DNA from: Pseudobutyrivibrio ruminis
GTDB lineage: Bacteria > Bacillota > Clostridia > Lachnospirales > Lachnospiraceae
Reading direction: 5' to 3'
NCBI GenBank assembly: GCA_015057305.1
Contig: SVES01000002.1
Location: forward strand, 1 to 64,000
Length of the DNA stretch: 64,000 nt
The notes beneath the pieces were generated by a model. It was not told where the DNA came from, made no database searches, and saw only the letters and a list, made by a program, of their open reading frames with translations. Position numbers and translations under genes: made by a program. Shown here piece by piece: positions 49,406-57,725 of the stretch. How positions within the stretch are numbered: position 1 is the stretch's first letter; every line of letters begins with the position of its first letter.

Positions 49406-51811
49406 ATGAAACATAACTTTAAAGCAATTGAGAAAAAATGGCAGGCAGCCTGGGAAAAAGACGATATTTTCAAGGCTGTTGATGGTTCTGATAAGCCTAA
49501 GTTCTATGGATTGGTTGAGTTCCCATATCCATCAGGCGCTGGTATGCACGTTGGTCATATCAAGGCTTATTCTTCTGTTGAGGTAGTTTCTAGAAAGCGT
49601 AGAATGCAGGGCTACAATGTATTGTTCCCTATTGGATTTGATGCATTTGGTCTTCCTACAGAAAATTACGCCGTAAAGACAAACACTCATCCTAGAAAAA
49701 TTACTGACGACAATATTAAGAAGTTTACTACTCAGCTTAAGAGCGTAGGTTTTTCTTTTGATTACAGCCGTACAATCGACACAACTCAGGAGGATTACTA
49801 CAAGTGGACACAGTGGATTTTCCTTAAGATGTTCGAAAAGGGTCTTGTATTCAGAGATAAGACTTTAGTTAACTACTGCCCACATTGTAAGGTAGTTCTT
49901 TCAAACGAGGATTCACAGGGTGGCAAGTGCGATATCTGCGATACTGATGTTATCCAAAAGGAAAAGGACGTTTGGTACCTTCGTATTACAGAGTACGCTG
50001 ATAAGCTTCTTGAGGGTCTTAACGGACTTGATTTCCCTGAGAACATCAAACAGCAGCAGATTAATTGGATTGGTAAATCAAAGGGTGCCTTTGTTAATTT
50101 CACATTGGATGGTATTGAGGACAAGCTTGAGATTTATACAACTCGTCCTGATACACTTTGCGGTGTTACTTTTATGGTTATAGCACCAGAGCACCCATAC
50201 ATTGATAAGTACGCTGACAAGATTTCTAACATGGACGCAATCCTTGCTTACCGAGCTGAGTGCCAGAAGAAGTCAGAGTTCGAGCGTACACAGCTTGTTT
50301 CTAAGGATAAGACAGGTGTTAGGGTAGAGGGCTTTGATGCAATCAATCCAATCACTGGCAAGAAGATTCCTGTATATATTTCTGATTATGTAATGATGGG
50401 CTATGGTACAGGTGCTATCATGGCTGTTCCTGCTCACGACCAGCGTGACTGGGATTTTGCTACTAAGTTTGGAATTGATATCATCCCTGTTATCGAAGGT
50501 GGCGATGTTACTAAGGAAGCATACACAGGCGAAGGTAACATGATAAACTCAGAGTTCTTAAATGGTCTTAACAATAAGAAGGACTCAATCGATAGAATGA
50601 TTAAGGAATTAGAGAAGCTTGGCTGTGGTAAGGCTGGTGTTCAGTTCAAGATGAAGGACTGGGCATTTAACAGACAGCGTTACTGGGGCGAGCCTATTCC
50701 AATTGTTCACTGTCCTACATGTGGCGATGTTGCAGTTCCATTTGAGGAGCTTCCACTTAAGCTTCCAGTAATGGAGAAGTTCGAGCCAGGTACAGACGGT
50801 GAATCACCACTTGCCAGAGTAGAAAGCTTTGTTAACTGCAAGTGTCCTAAGTGTGGTGGTGCTGCAAAGCGTGAGACAGATACTATGCCTCAGTGGGCTG
50901 GTTCGTCTTGGTACTTCCTTCGTTACATCGATCCACATAACGATAATGAATTTGCTGCTATGGATAAGCTTAAATACTGGATGCCTGTAGATTGGTATAA
51001 CGGTGGTATGGAGCACGTTACACGTCACTTAATTTATTCACGTTTCTGGCATCACTTCCTTTATGATCTTGGTGTAGTTAACACTCCAGAGCCATATTTA
51101 AAGCGTAGTGCCCAGGGTATGATCCTTGGTGAGGACGGACAGAAGATGTCTAAGTCTCGTGGTAACGTAATCGACCCGCTTGATATTGTTGATGCTTATG
51201 GTGCTGACACACTTCGTACTTACGTACTTTTCATGGGTGATTACGGCGCAGCTGCTCCATGGTCTGATGCTTCAGTTCGTGGATGTAAGAGATTCTTAGA
51301 GCGTTTTGCAGGCCTTACTGATATTGTTTCAGATGAAGCAAACAGCGAAAAGATTGAGACAGGTATTCACAAGACAATCAAGAAGGTTTCAGAAGATATC
51401 GAAGCTATGAAGTACAACACAGCTATCGCAGCTATGATGGGACTTCTCAATGATATCGTTGCTGAAGGACACATTACAAAGGATAATCTCATTATCCTTG
51501 TTAAGCTTCTTTGCCCATTTGCTCCACATCTTGCAGAAGAGATGTACGCAGAGCTAGGTGGCGAAGGCTACTGCTCACTTGCTGCATGGCCAGAATATGA
51601 CCCTGCTAAAATCGTAGAATCTACTATCGAAATCGCAGTTCAGGTTAACGGAAAGCTAAAGGCTACAATCACAATACCTAACGGCTGCGACAAAGACACA
51701 GCCCTTGCCACAGCCAAGGCTGACGAATCCGTAGCAAAGGCTCTTGATGGCAAGAACCTGGTAAAAGAAATCTACGTACCAAACAAGATCGTAAACCTAG
51801 TTGTAAAGTAA
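49406..51811 (+). CDS. leuS: Leucyl-tRNA synthetase
   Basis: An 801-aa class-I synthetase. The HIGH-type motif is HVGH (48-51) in FPYPSGAGMHVGH, the KMSKS motif is DGQKMSKSRGN, and the editing (CP1) domain shows TTRPDTLCGVTFMVIAPEH (key residues TTRPDTL) and GTGAIMAVPAHD. The zinc-binding region has paired CxxC motifs (YCPHC, CDIC, CPTC and CPKC). It charges tRNA-Leu. The start is the ATG at 49406, after GAGGTG; an upstream TTG overlaps that site. Confidence 0.97.
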   Translation: MKHNFKAIEKKWQAAWEKDDIFKAVDGSDKPKFYGLVEFPYPSGAGMHVGHIKAYSSVEVVSRKRRMQGYNVLFPIGFDAFGLPTENYAVKTNTHPRKITDDNIKKFTTQLKSVGFSFDYSRTIDTTQEDYYKWTQWIFLKMFEKGLVFRDKTLVNYCPHCKVVLSNEDSQGGKCDICDTDVIQKEKDVWYLRITEYADKLLEGLNGLDFPENIKQQQINWIGKSKGAFVNFTLDGIEDKLEIYTTRPDTLCGVTFMVIAPEHPYIDKYADKISNMDAILAYRAECQKKSEFERTQLVSKDKTGVRVEGFDAINPITGKKIPVYISDYVMMGYGTGAIMAVPAHDQRDWDFATKFGIDIIPVIEGGDVTKEAYTGEGNMINSEFLNGLNNKKDSIDRMIKELEKLGCGKAGVQFKMKDWAFNRQRYWGEPIPIVHCPTCGDVAVPFEELPLKLPVMEKFEPGTDGESPLARVESFVNCKCPKCGGAAKRETDTMPQWAGSSWYFLRYIDPHNDNEFAAMDKLKYWMPVDWYNGGMEHVTRHLIYSRFWHHFLYDLGVVNTPEPYLKRSAQGMILGEDGQKMSKSRGNVIDPLDIVDAYGADTLRTYVLFMGDYGAAAPWSDASVRGCKRFLERFAGLTDIVSDEANSEKIETGIHKTIKKVSEDIEAMKYNTAIAAMMGLLNDIVAEGHITKDNLIILVKLLCPFAPHLAEEMYAELGGEGYCSLAAWPEYDPAKIVESTIEIAVQVNGKLKATITIPNGCDKDTALATAKADESVAKALDGKNLVKEIYVPNKIVNLVVK

Positions 51812-51817
51812 TTTACT

Positions 51818-51966
51818 AACTAAGCACAAATTAGGTGTTCATGCTCCCGCAGGGCATCCCCCATACTTTCGCATGGGAACCCTCCCGCCGGCGTAGGTCC
51901 TTCCCATGCTCGGTATGGTGCCTCCCTGCTCGCGCTTGCCTAGTCTATGTGTGCTTAGTTTTTTAG
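51818..51966 (+). other. 143-nt nested hairpin ending in a U-tract
   Basis: Nested pairings: AACTAAGCACA (51818-51828) with TGTGCTTAGTT (51950-51960); GCAGGG (51849-51854) with CCCTGC (51924-51929); CCATAC (51861-51866) with GTATGG (51913-51918); GCATGGGAA (51871-51879) with TTCCCATGC (51901-51909). TTTT follows. It lies seven bases after leuS and is much GC-richer than its surroundings. It surely acts as a terminator of leuS, but its size suggests a stable RNA or repeat element too. Confidence 0.75.
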
Positions 51967-51986
51967 TACCTATATTAATAATTTGA

Positions 51987-52044
51987 GCTGAATGCATCTT
52001 AGCCTTGGAAAGCACGAGCACGGGGTACTTGGGCTGCATTCAGC
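51987..52044 (+). promoter_or_regulatory. Structured leader hairpin upstream of icd
   Basis: GCTGAATGCA (51987-51996) pairs perfectly with TGCATTCAGC (52035-52044), with an inner AGCC/GGCT extension and a 30-base G-rich apex. It ends 23 bases before the icd start. It could be a cis-regulatory RNA. I do not recognise a known riboswitch consensus in it. Confidence 0.5.
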
Positions 52045-52067
52045 GGACTAAAGTAAGGAGAATAAGT

Positions 52068-53273
52068 ATGAGCAAGATTCAGATGACAACACCCCTAGTA
52101 GAGATGGATGGCGACGAGATGACTCGTATCCTCTGGCAGATAATTAAGGATGAGCTTTTGCTTCCATTTATTGATTTGAAGACAGAGTATTACGATCTTG
52201 GATTAGAGCATAGAAATGAGACTGATGATAAGGTTACAGTGGAATCCGCTGAAGCTACTAAGAAGTACGGCGTTGCCGTAAAGTGCGCTACAATCACTCC
52301 TAATGCTGCTCGTATGACAGAGTATAATCTTAAGGAGATGTGGAAGAGCCCTAATGGTACAATTCGTGCAATCCTTGATGGTACTGTGTTTAGAGCTCCA
52401 ATCGTTGTAAAGGGTATTGATCCAAATGTTAAGACCTGGAAGAAGCCTATTACAATTGCCCGTCACGCTTATGGTGATGTATATAAAAATACAGAAATGC
52501 GTATTCCTGCAGCTGGTAAGGTTGAGCTTGTATATACTAATGCAGAAGGTGTTGAGGAAAGAGCTCTTGTTCATACATTTAATGGTCCTGGGGTAGTTCA
52601 GGGACAGCATAATATTGATGATTCAATCGAAAGCTTTGCTCATAGCTGTTTTAAGTTTGCACTTGATACAAAGCAGGATTTGTGGTTTGCTACAAAGGAT
52701 ACTATTTCAAAGAAGTACGACCATAGATTTAAGGATATTTTCCAGGAGATATTTGATAAGGAATATAAGGATGCTTTCGAAAAAGCTGGAATCGAATATT
52801 TCTATACACTTATTGATGATGCAGTTGCCCGTGTTATGAAGTCTGAGGGTGGATTTATCTGGGCATGTAAGAACTATGATGGTGATGTAATGAGCGACAT
52901 GATTTCATCAGCATTTGGTTCACTTGCTATGATGACTTCAGTTCTTGTTAGCCCAGCTGGCTACTATGAATACGAAGCTGCTCACGGTACAGTACAGCGC
53001 CACTATTATAAGCATCTTAAGGGGGAGGAGACATCTACAAACTCTGTAGCTACAATCTTTGCCTGGACAGGAGCTCTTAGAAAGCGTGGAGAACTTGATA
53101 ACATCCCTGAGCTTTCATCATTTGCTGATAAGCTGGAAAAGGCTTGTATCAAGACAATCGAGGATGGCAAGATGACTAAGGATTTAGCTCTTATCACCTC
53201 AATTGAGAGCCCTACAGTTCTCAATTCCCGTGATTTCATCATCGAAATTCGCAAGACTCTGGAGTCCCTCTAG
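52068..53273 (+). CDS. icd: NADP-dependent isocitrate dehydrogenase
   Basis: A 401-aa enzyme of the homodimeric (eukaryotic-like) isocitrate dehydrogenase group: [16 protein letters not shown] start, the [16 protein letters not shown] substrate loop, [18 protein letters not shown], and the [14 protein letters not shown] coenzyme-binding segment. It oxidises isocitrate to 2-oxoglutarate with NADP, feeding glutamate synthesis. The start is ATG 52068, preceded by AAGGAG; a longer upstream reading would begin inside the leader hairpin. Confidence 0.96.
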   Translation: MSKIQMTTPLVEMDGDEMTRILWQIIKDELLLPFIDLKTEYYDLGLEHRNETDDKVTVESAEATKKYGVAVKCATITPNAARMTEYNLKEMWKSPNGTIRAILDGTVFRAPIVVKGIDPNVKTWKKPITIARHAYGDVYKNTEMRIPAAGKVELVYTNAEGVEERALVHTFNGPGVVQGQHNIDDSIESFAHSCFKFALDTKQDLWFATKDTISKKYDHRFKDIFQEIFDKEYKDAFEKAGIEYFYTLIDDAVARVMKSEGGFIWACKNYDGDVMSDMISSAFGSLAMMTSVLVSPAGYYEYEAAHGTVQRHYYKHLKGEETSTNSVATIFAWTGALRKRGELDNIPELSSFADKLEKACIKTIEDGKMTKDLALITSIESPTVLNSRDFIIEIRKTLESL

Positions 53274-53308
53274 AATTGTCAGACTACTAAATCTAGTGGT
53301 TAATCGTA

Positions 53309-53337
53309 TTGACATACACAATATAGTCTTTTATAAT
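53309..53337 (+). promoter_or_regulatory. Perfect consensus promoter upstream of scpAB
   Basis: TTGACA (53309-53314) and TATAAT (53332-53337) are separated by exactly 17 bases. Transcription should begin near 53344, inside the icd terminator stem, giving a leader of about 215 bases to scpA that includes the hairpin at 53436-53508. Confidence 0.85.
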
Positions 53338-53370
53338 AGTCTCATTCCTAGTCGTATGAGACTATTTTTA
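53338..53370 (+). terminator. Terminator of icd
   Basis: AGTCTCAT (53338-53345) pairs with ATGAGACT (53356-53363) around a 10-base loop, followed by ATTTTTATG. It abuts the -10 box of the scpAB promoter. Confidence 0.75.
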
Positions 53371-53435
53371 TGTTCGTAGAAGATTCTAACGAATCTGTAG
53401 ATAATTAAAATGCCACACAACCTTGGTGAGCGCGA

Positions 53436-53508
53436 GGAAGAGGGCCCCATGGAGTTAAGGAGGGACCCTTTAGGGAGGTTCCCTTGACTCCAATGGGAGA
53501 TGGCTTCC
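53436..53508 (+). promoter_or_regulatory. Long structured hairpin in the scpA leader
   Basis: GGAAG (53436-53440) pairs with CTTCC (53504-53508), CCCAT (53446-53450) with ATGGG (53493-53497), GGAGTTAAGG (53451-53460) with CCTTGACTCC (53482-53491), and GGGACC with GGTTCC/GGTTCCC (53462-53467 with 53477-53483). The stem is GC-rich. No ORF runs through it with a ribosome site. A regulatory leader or processing element is inferred. Confidence 0.6.
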
Positions 53509-53561
53509 GGGAGCACGGAGTACTAGGAGGCATTTTGAAGGACTTTGAGGGAGAATTTATT

Positions 53562-54317
53562 TTGGAGATGAATGTAAAGCTTCAGGTGTTTGAGGGTCCC
53601 CTGGATTTACTCCTACACCTGATAGATAAAAATAAAGTTGATATTTACGACATTCCTATTGTTGAGATTACTGATCAATATATGGAATATGTTCGTGCTA
53701 TGGATAATAGCGACTTGGATATCATGAGCGAATTTTTGCTTATGGCTACTACACTTTTGGATATTAAAAGCCGTATGCTTCTACCTCGTGAAGAAAAAGA
53801 AGATGACGAGGAAGAACAGGAAGACCCACGAGCAGAGCTAGTTCAACAGTTGCTTGAATATAAGATGTATAAGACTATTTCTTATGAGCTTAGGGATAGA
53901 CAGATGGATGCAAGTCTTGTGTTTTATAAGGAGCCTACAATTCCTGAGGAGGTCCTTAAATATGAGCAGCCTGTTGATTTAGAGGAGCTTATGAGTGATT
54001 TAACTTTAAATAAGTTGAATGACATATTTAATCAGGTTTTGAAGCGACAGGATAATAGAAGGGATCCAATCCGTTCTACCTTTGGGAAGATAAAGAAGGA
54101 AGAGGTTTCTTTGGAGCAAAAGATGGAGTGGACTATCGCTTTTGCCAAGGCTCATAATACATTTAGTTTTAGAAATCTTCTTGAATATGCTCACTCTAAG
54201 ACAGAGGTTATAGTTACATTCCTTTGTATATTAGAGATGATGAAGGCTGGTCAGATTAATATTGCTCAAGAAGAAACATTCGCTGATATCTTGATTGAAT
54301 CAAAGATAGCTGCTTAG
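53562..54317 (+). CDS. scpA: Segregation and condensation protein A
   Basis: A ScpA kleisin of about 251 aa: KLQVFEGPLDLLLHLIDKNKVDIYDIPI start, IMSEFLLMATTLLDIKSRMLLP, an acidic hinge with EDDEEEQEDP, and a C-terminal winged helix (about 170-250). ScpA bridges SMC heads and binds ScpB in chromosome compaction. The likely start is TTG 53562, eight bases after GAGGGAG; ATG 53568 has no room for a ribosome site, and longer upstream readings cross the leader hairpin. Confidence 0.92.
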   Translation: MEMNVKLQVFEGPLDLLLHLIDKNKVDIYDIPIVEITDQYMEYVRAMDNSDLDIMSEFLLMATTLLDIKSRMLLPREEKEDDEEEQEDPRAELVQQLLEYKMYKTISYELRDRQMDASLVFYKEPTIPEEVLKYEQPVDLEELMSDLTLNKLNDIFNQVLKRQDNRRDPIRSTFGKIKKEEVSLEQKMEWTIAFAKAHNTFSFRNLLEYAHSKTEVIVTFLCILEMMKAGQINIAQEETFADILIESKIAA

Positions 54318-54331
54318 GATATGGAGAGGGT

Positions 54332-54904
54332 ATGGAATTATCAGAGATAAAAAATATAGTCGAAGGCATATTGTTTGCAATGGGTGGAACAGTTGAGCCA
54401 GCCAAGATTGCAAAGGCACTGGAGCTTGAAGATGAGAAGGTTGTAGAGGCCATTCAATCACTTAAAAAAGATTATGAGGACCAAAATCGCGGAATCACTA
54501 TCACAGAAATAGATGGTGCTTATCAGATGTGCACTAGTCCTGATATATATGAATATCTTATCAGAATTGCAAAACAGCCTAAGAAATATGTTCTTACAGA
54601 TGTACTACTTGAAACTTTATCAATAATTGCATATAAGCAACCTATTACTAAATCTGAAATTGAAAAAATCAGAGGTGTTTCCTGTGATTTTGCAGTTTCA
54701 AAATTAGTTGAGTTTGGGCTTTGCTGTGAACTTGGAAGACTAGATGCACCTGGTCGACCAATGCTTTTTGGAACCACTGAGGAGTTTCTTCGTTCCTTTG
54801 GGGTAAGCTCCATTGATGAACTACCAGAACTCTCTCAAACCCAGATAGAAGAGTTCAAATTAGAAGCTGAAAATGAAGCAAATAGTGTTGAGGTAACTAT
54901 CTAG
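54332..54904 (+). CDS. scpB: Segregation and condensation protein B
   Basis: A 190-aa ScpB made of two winged-helix domains: IKNIVEGILFAMGGTVEPAKIAKAL and TLSIIAYKQPITKSEIEKIRGV, with the GRLDAPGRPMLFGTTEEFLRSFG end (motif GRPMLFGTT). It binds ScpA in the SMC complex. GGAGAGG precedes the ATG. It lies 14 bases after scpA and is followed by a terminator. Confidence 0.95.
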   Translation: MELSEIKNIVEGILFAMGGTVEPAKIAKALELEDEKVVEAIQSLKKDYEDQNRGITITEIDGAYQMCTSPDIYEYLIRIAKQPKKYVLTDVLLETLSIIAYKQPITKSEIEKIRGVSCDFAVSKLVEFGLCCELGRLDAPGRPMLFGTTEEFLRSFGVSSIDELPELSQTQIEEFKLEAENEANSVEVTI

Positions 54905-54938
54905 TTTATCTGTTTATTACATAGTGAATTTATAATAT

Positions 54939-54990
54939 GGGGTTATCATACTGGATGATTTATTTATCTAGCATGATAGCCCCTTTTTTC
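54939..54990 (+). terminator. Terminator of scpAB
   Basis: GGGGTTATCAT (54939-54949) pairs with ATGATAGCCCC (54973-54983) with one G-U pair, followed by TTTTTT. Confidence 0.88.
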
Positions 54991-55051
54991 AAGTATAATT
55001 GTTACCAATGTTTAGTTCATAAAGTTGTGACAATTTTTTAACACATTCGCA

Positions 55052-55080
55052 TTGAATTAACATGAAAAAATAGGTATCAT
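55052..55080 (+). promoter_or_regulatory. Promoter of the carboxyltransferase/sodium-pump cluster
   Basis: TTGAAT (55052-55057) and TATCAT (55075-55080) are separated by 17 bases, 50 bases before the first gene of the cluster. Confidence 0.55.
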
Positions 55081-55129
55081 TATACTTGCGAGAAATTTTG
55101 AAATAATTTTATATATATGGAGGTACAAG

Positions 55130-56464
55130 ATGGGTAATGATTCAAATCAAGCTCAGGCTAGAATTAATGCATTACTGGATGAGAACAGCTTTGTTGAGCT
55201 TCAGTCTCTAGTAACCAGTAGAAGCACAGATTTTAACCTTGATGCAAAAAAAGAACCATCAGACGGAGTAATTATTGGACATGGTCTCGTAGATGGAACC
55301 TTGGTTTTTGTATTTAGCCAGAATGCAGAGGTTTTAGGTGGCACAATTGGCGAAATGCATGCTAAGAAGATTCTATCTGTTTATGACATGGCTCTTAAGG
55401 TTGGCGCTCCTGTTATCGGTTTTATCGATTGCGGAGGCGTTCGTTTACAGGAGTCTTTTGATGCTCTTGAAGCACTTGGCTCAGTAATTGAAAGAGCGGC
55501 TGATGTAAAGGGTGTTATTCCACAGCTCATTTGTGTAGCTGGCAATTGTGGTGGCGGACTTTCAGTTCTTCCTGCACTTGCAGATTTTACATTTATGGTT
55601 GATGGAGCTAAGCTTTTCATCAATTCACCAGATACTATTACTGGCAATAGTTCTGATAAATGTGATACTTCTTCAGCTGAGTTCCAGTTTAATGAGGCTG
55701 GCACAGTTGATGTTCACGGCTCTCTTGGAGAGGTCGTTTCTTCAATGAGACAGATTATTTCTATGATTCCAAATGATATCGTGGAAGCTTCTGATGATTT
55801 GAATAGAGCAGCAGAAGGTCTTGAAGATAAGCTTGGTGATGCAACACTTGTTGCAACAGAGCTTGCAGATAATAGATGCTTTATAGAGCTTAAGGCTGGA
55901 TTTGCTAAGGAAATGGTTACAGGCTTGATGAAGCTTGATGGTGTTACAATCGGTGTGGTTGGTAACCGTGAGGTTGAAGGAAATGCAATTCTTTCAGCTG
56001 CTGGATGCGAGAAGGCTGCTGATTTCGTTGATCTTTGTGATATGTATGAAATTCCAGTTCTTACTATTACTAATGTTGCAGCATTTAAGTCATGCATTTG
56101 TCAGGAAAGACGTCTTCCTAGAGCACTTTCTCAGATGACACAGAGATTTGTTGATGCCAGCGTACCAAAGCTTAACCTTATTACAAAGCAAGGCTATGGC
56201 ACACCTTATGTATTTATGAATTCTAAGTCACTTGGCGCAGATCTTGTTTATGCATTTGAATCTACATCAGTAGGTGCTATGGAGGCTTCTAAGGCAGCTA
56301 AGATTCTTGCTGATAATGGTACAGATGCTGCTGCTATTGAAAAGGATTATGCTGAAATTCAGGATAGTGCACTTACAGCTGCTGCTCATGGACATATCGA
56401 TAGAATCGTTTCTATGGCAGATGCTAGAAAATATATTATTGCAGGATTTGAAATGTTCTTTTAG
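55130..56464 (+). CDS. Acyl-CoA carboxyltransferase subunit (MmdA/12S-like)
   Basis: A 444-aa crotonase-fold carboxyltransferase. The N-terminal half has INALLDENSFVELQ and GVIIGHGLVDGTLVFVFSQNAEVLGGTIGEMHAKKI (motif GGTIGEMHAKK), the GVRLQESFDAL segment and the oxyanion loop AGNCGGGLSVLPAL; the C-terminal half repeats the fold. It resembles methylmalonyl-CoA decarboxylase alpha or transcarboxylase 12S but is shorter than their roughly 510 residues. It would move CO2 between an acyl-CoA and carrier biotin. Substrate identity is inferred, not read. First gene of the cluster, 17 bases before the OadG-like gene. Confidence 0.85.
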   Translation: MGNDSNQAQARINALLDENSFVELQSLVTSRSTDFNLDAKKEPSDGVIIGHGLVDGTLVFVFSQNAEVLGGTIGEMHAKKILSVYDMALKVGAPVIGFIDCGGVRLQESFDALEALGSVIERAADVKGVIPQLICVAGNCGGGLSVLPALADFTFMVDGAKLFINSPDTITGNSSDKCDTSSAEFQFNEAGTVDVHGSLGEVVSSMRQIISMIPNDIVEASDDLNRAAEGLEDKLGDATLVATELADNRCFIELKAGFAKEMVTGLMKLDGVTIGVVGNREVEGNAILSAAGCEKAADFVDLCDMYEIPVLTITNVAAFKSCICQERRLPRALSQMTQRFVDASVPKLNLITKQGYGTPYVFMNSKSLGADLVYAFESTSVGAMEASKAAKILADNGTDAAAIEKDYAEIQDSALTAAAHGHIDRIVSMADARKYIIAGFEMFF

Positions 56465-56481
56465 AGCAGGAAGGTGAAAAT

Positions 56482-57336
56482 ATGAAGAAAAAATTATCAT
56501 TATTTTTATGCGCCTTAGTTCTTGCTCTTGGAGTTACAGCTTGTGGTGAGGTTAGTGATGATGATGTAATCGCTGATCGTACTGTTAAAGAATATCGCGA
56601 CGAAATCACAGAATATATGGAAGCCTATGGTTCTGTATTAAGTGGCGATGATTCTCAGATTAGAGAAGATTTATCACAACAGCTTGCTATGTATTACAAT
56701 GGTGCTACTCTTGAGGATCTTGCAGAAGCTCAAGGAGTTACCGTTGATGAAGTAGTTGATTTATACAAAGAGAGCTATTTAGACAGCGTTGGACAAATCG
56801 TATTTCCTGAGGATAGCACATTGGTTGCAGATTTGCGTGAGGAATTCCAGGAATGTATCGATGAAGCTGGCGATTATGAAGGCGTTAAAGAATTCACAGT
56901 TGAAAAGTCAGGAAAGACTGTTACATCAACAATTGTCGGTGATTTCTCAAAGAGAGATCTTAAGATGACATTTGTTTACTCGACACTTGATACTACAGTT
57001 CCTACAGCTATGAATGTTGAACCGGTTTATACACTTGGTGAGACAATGCAGAAGGCAGCACTTAATACAGTTATGGGTATTTTAATTGTATTCTGTATGT
57101 TGATTATTATGTCAGGAGTTATTAAGTGTTTTGAGATTATTCCTAAGCTTCAAAATAAGGCTAAGGAAAAGGCTGAAAATGTTGCTGCAACACCTGCTGT
57201 GGCACCAGTACAGTCAGCTGTAAAAAATGAAACAGATGATTTACAATTAGTTGCAGTTATTGCTGCTGCAATTGCTGCAAGCACAGGAGCTTCTACAGAT
57301 TCGTTTGTAGTTCGTTCTATCAAGAAAAGACGTTAA
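56482..57336 (+). CDS. Lipoprotein-OadG fusion subunit
   Basis: A 284-aa protein with two parts. The first carries a lipoprotein signal with lipobox VTAC (C21) and a folded external domain to about residue 180. The second is OadG-like: a transmembrane helix (about 196-218), an Ala/Pro-rich linker and the C-terminal DDLQLVAVIAAAIAASTG...FVVRSIKKRR typical of the gamma subunit of sodium-pump decarboxylases. Usual OadG is 80-130 aa and lacks the lipoprotein part. The gamma subunit assembles the membrane pump with the carboxyltransferase. It lies between the carboxyltransferase and biotin carrier genes. Confidence 0.82.
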   Translation: MKKKLSLFLCALVLALGVTACGEVSDDDVIADRTVKEYRDEITEYMEAYGSVLSGDDSQIREDLSQQLAMYYNGATLEDLAEAQGVTVDEVVDLYKESYLDSVGQIVFPEDSTLVADLREEFQECIDEAGDYEGVKEFTVEKSGKTVTSTIVGDFSKRDLKMTFVYSTLDTTVPTAMNVEPVYTLGETMQKAALNTVMGILIVFCMLIIMSGVIKCFEIIPKLQNKAKEKAENVAATPAVAPVQSAVKNETDDLQLVAVIAAAIAASTGASTDSFVVRSIKKRR

Positions 57337-57354
57337 GATTTTAGGAGGAATACC

Positions 57355-57711
57355 ATGAAAAATTATACAATTACTGTTAATGGAACAGTTTATGATGTTA
57401 CTGTAGAAGATAAGGGGGGTTCTGGGGTATCTCCAGTTACTCCAGCAGCTGCTCCAAAGGCAGCAGCTCCAGCACCAGCAGCTACAGGTGCCGCAGGCGG
57501 TGTTAAGATTGAAGCAGGCGCTGCAGGTAAGGTCGTTAAAATTGCAGCAACCGCTGGTACAGCAGTAAAGAAGGGTGATCCAGTAGTAGTACTTGAAGTT
57601 ATGAAGATGGAAACACCTGTTGTAGCACCTTCAGATGGTACTGTTGCATCTATCAACTGCAACGAAGGTCAGCAGGTTGAAGCTGGCGCATTACTTGCAA
57701 CTATGAACTAA
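57355..57711 (+). CDS. Biotin carboxyl carrier protein of the sodium-pump decarboxylase
   Basis: A 118-aa biotin carrier. An N-terminal strand segment (YTITVNGTVYDVTVED) is joined by a Pro/Ala-rich linker (about 25-48) to a biotinyl domain (about 48-118), with biotinylated K84 in EVMKMETP and the typical VVAPSDGTV hairpin. It carries carboxylate between the carboxyltransferases and the OadB pump. AGGAGGA precedes the ATG. Confidence 0.94.
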   Translation: MKNYTITVNGTVYDVTVEDKGGSGVSPVTPAAAPKAAAPAPAATGAAGGVKIEAGAAGKVVKIAATAGTAVKKGDPVVVLEVMKMETPVVAPSDGTVASINCNEGQQVEAGALLATMN

Positions 57712-57725
57712 TAGGAGGAATTCAC

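Noticed and set aside
51839-52039. A minus-strand frame of 66 codons between leuS and icd
   Set aside because: It is a shadow of the structured hairpins there, with no ribosome site.
55025-55045. Possible Rex-type redox operator TTGTGACAATTTTTTAACA before the carboxyltransferase cluster
   Set aside because: The two halves are mismatched and the spacing is off by about two bases from the 18-bp Rex palindrome.
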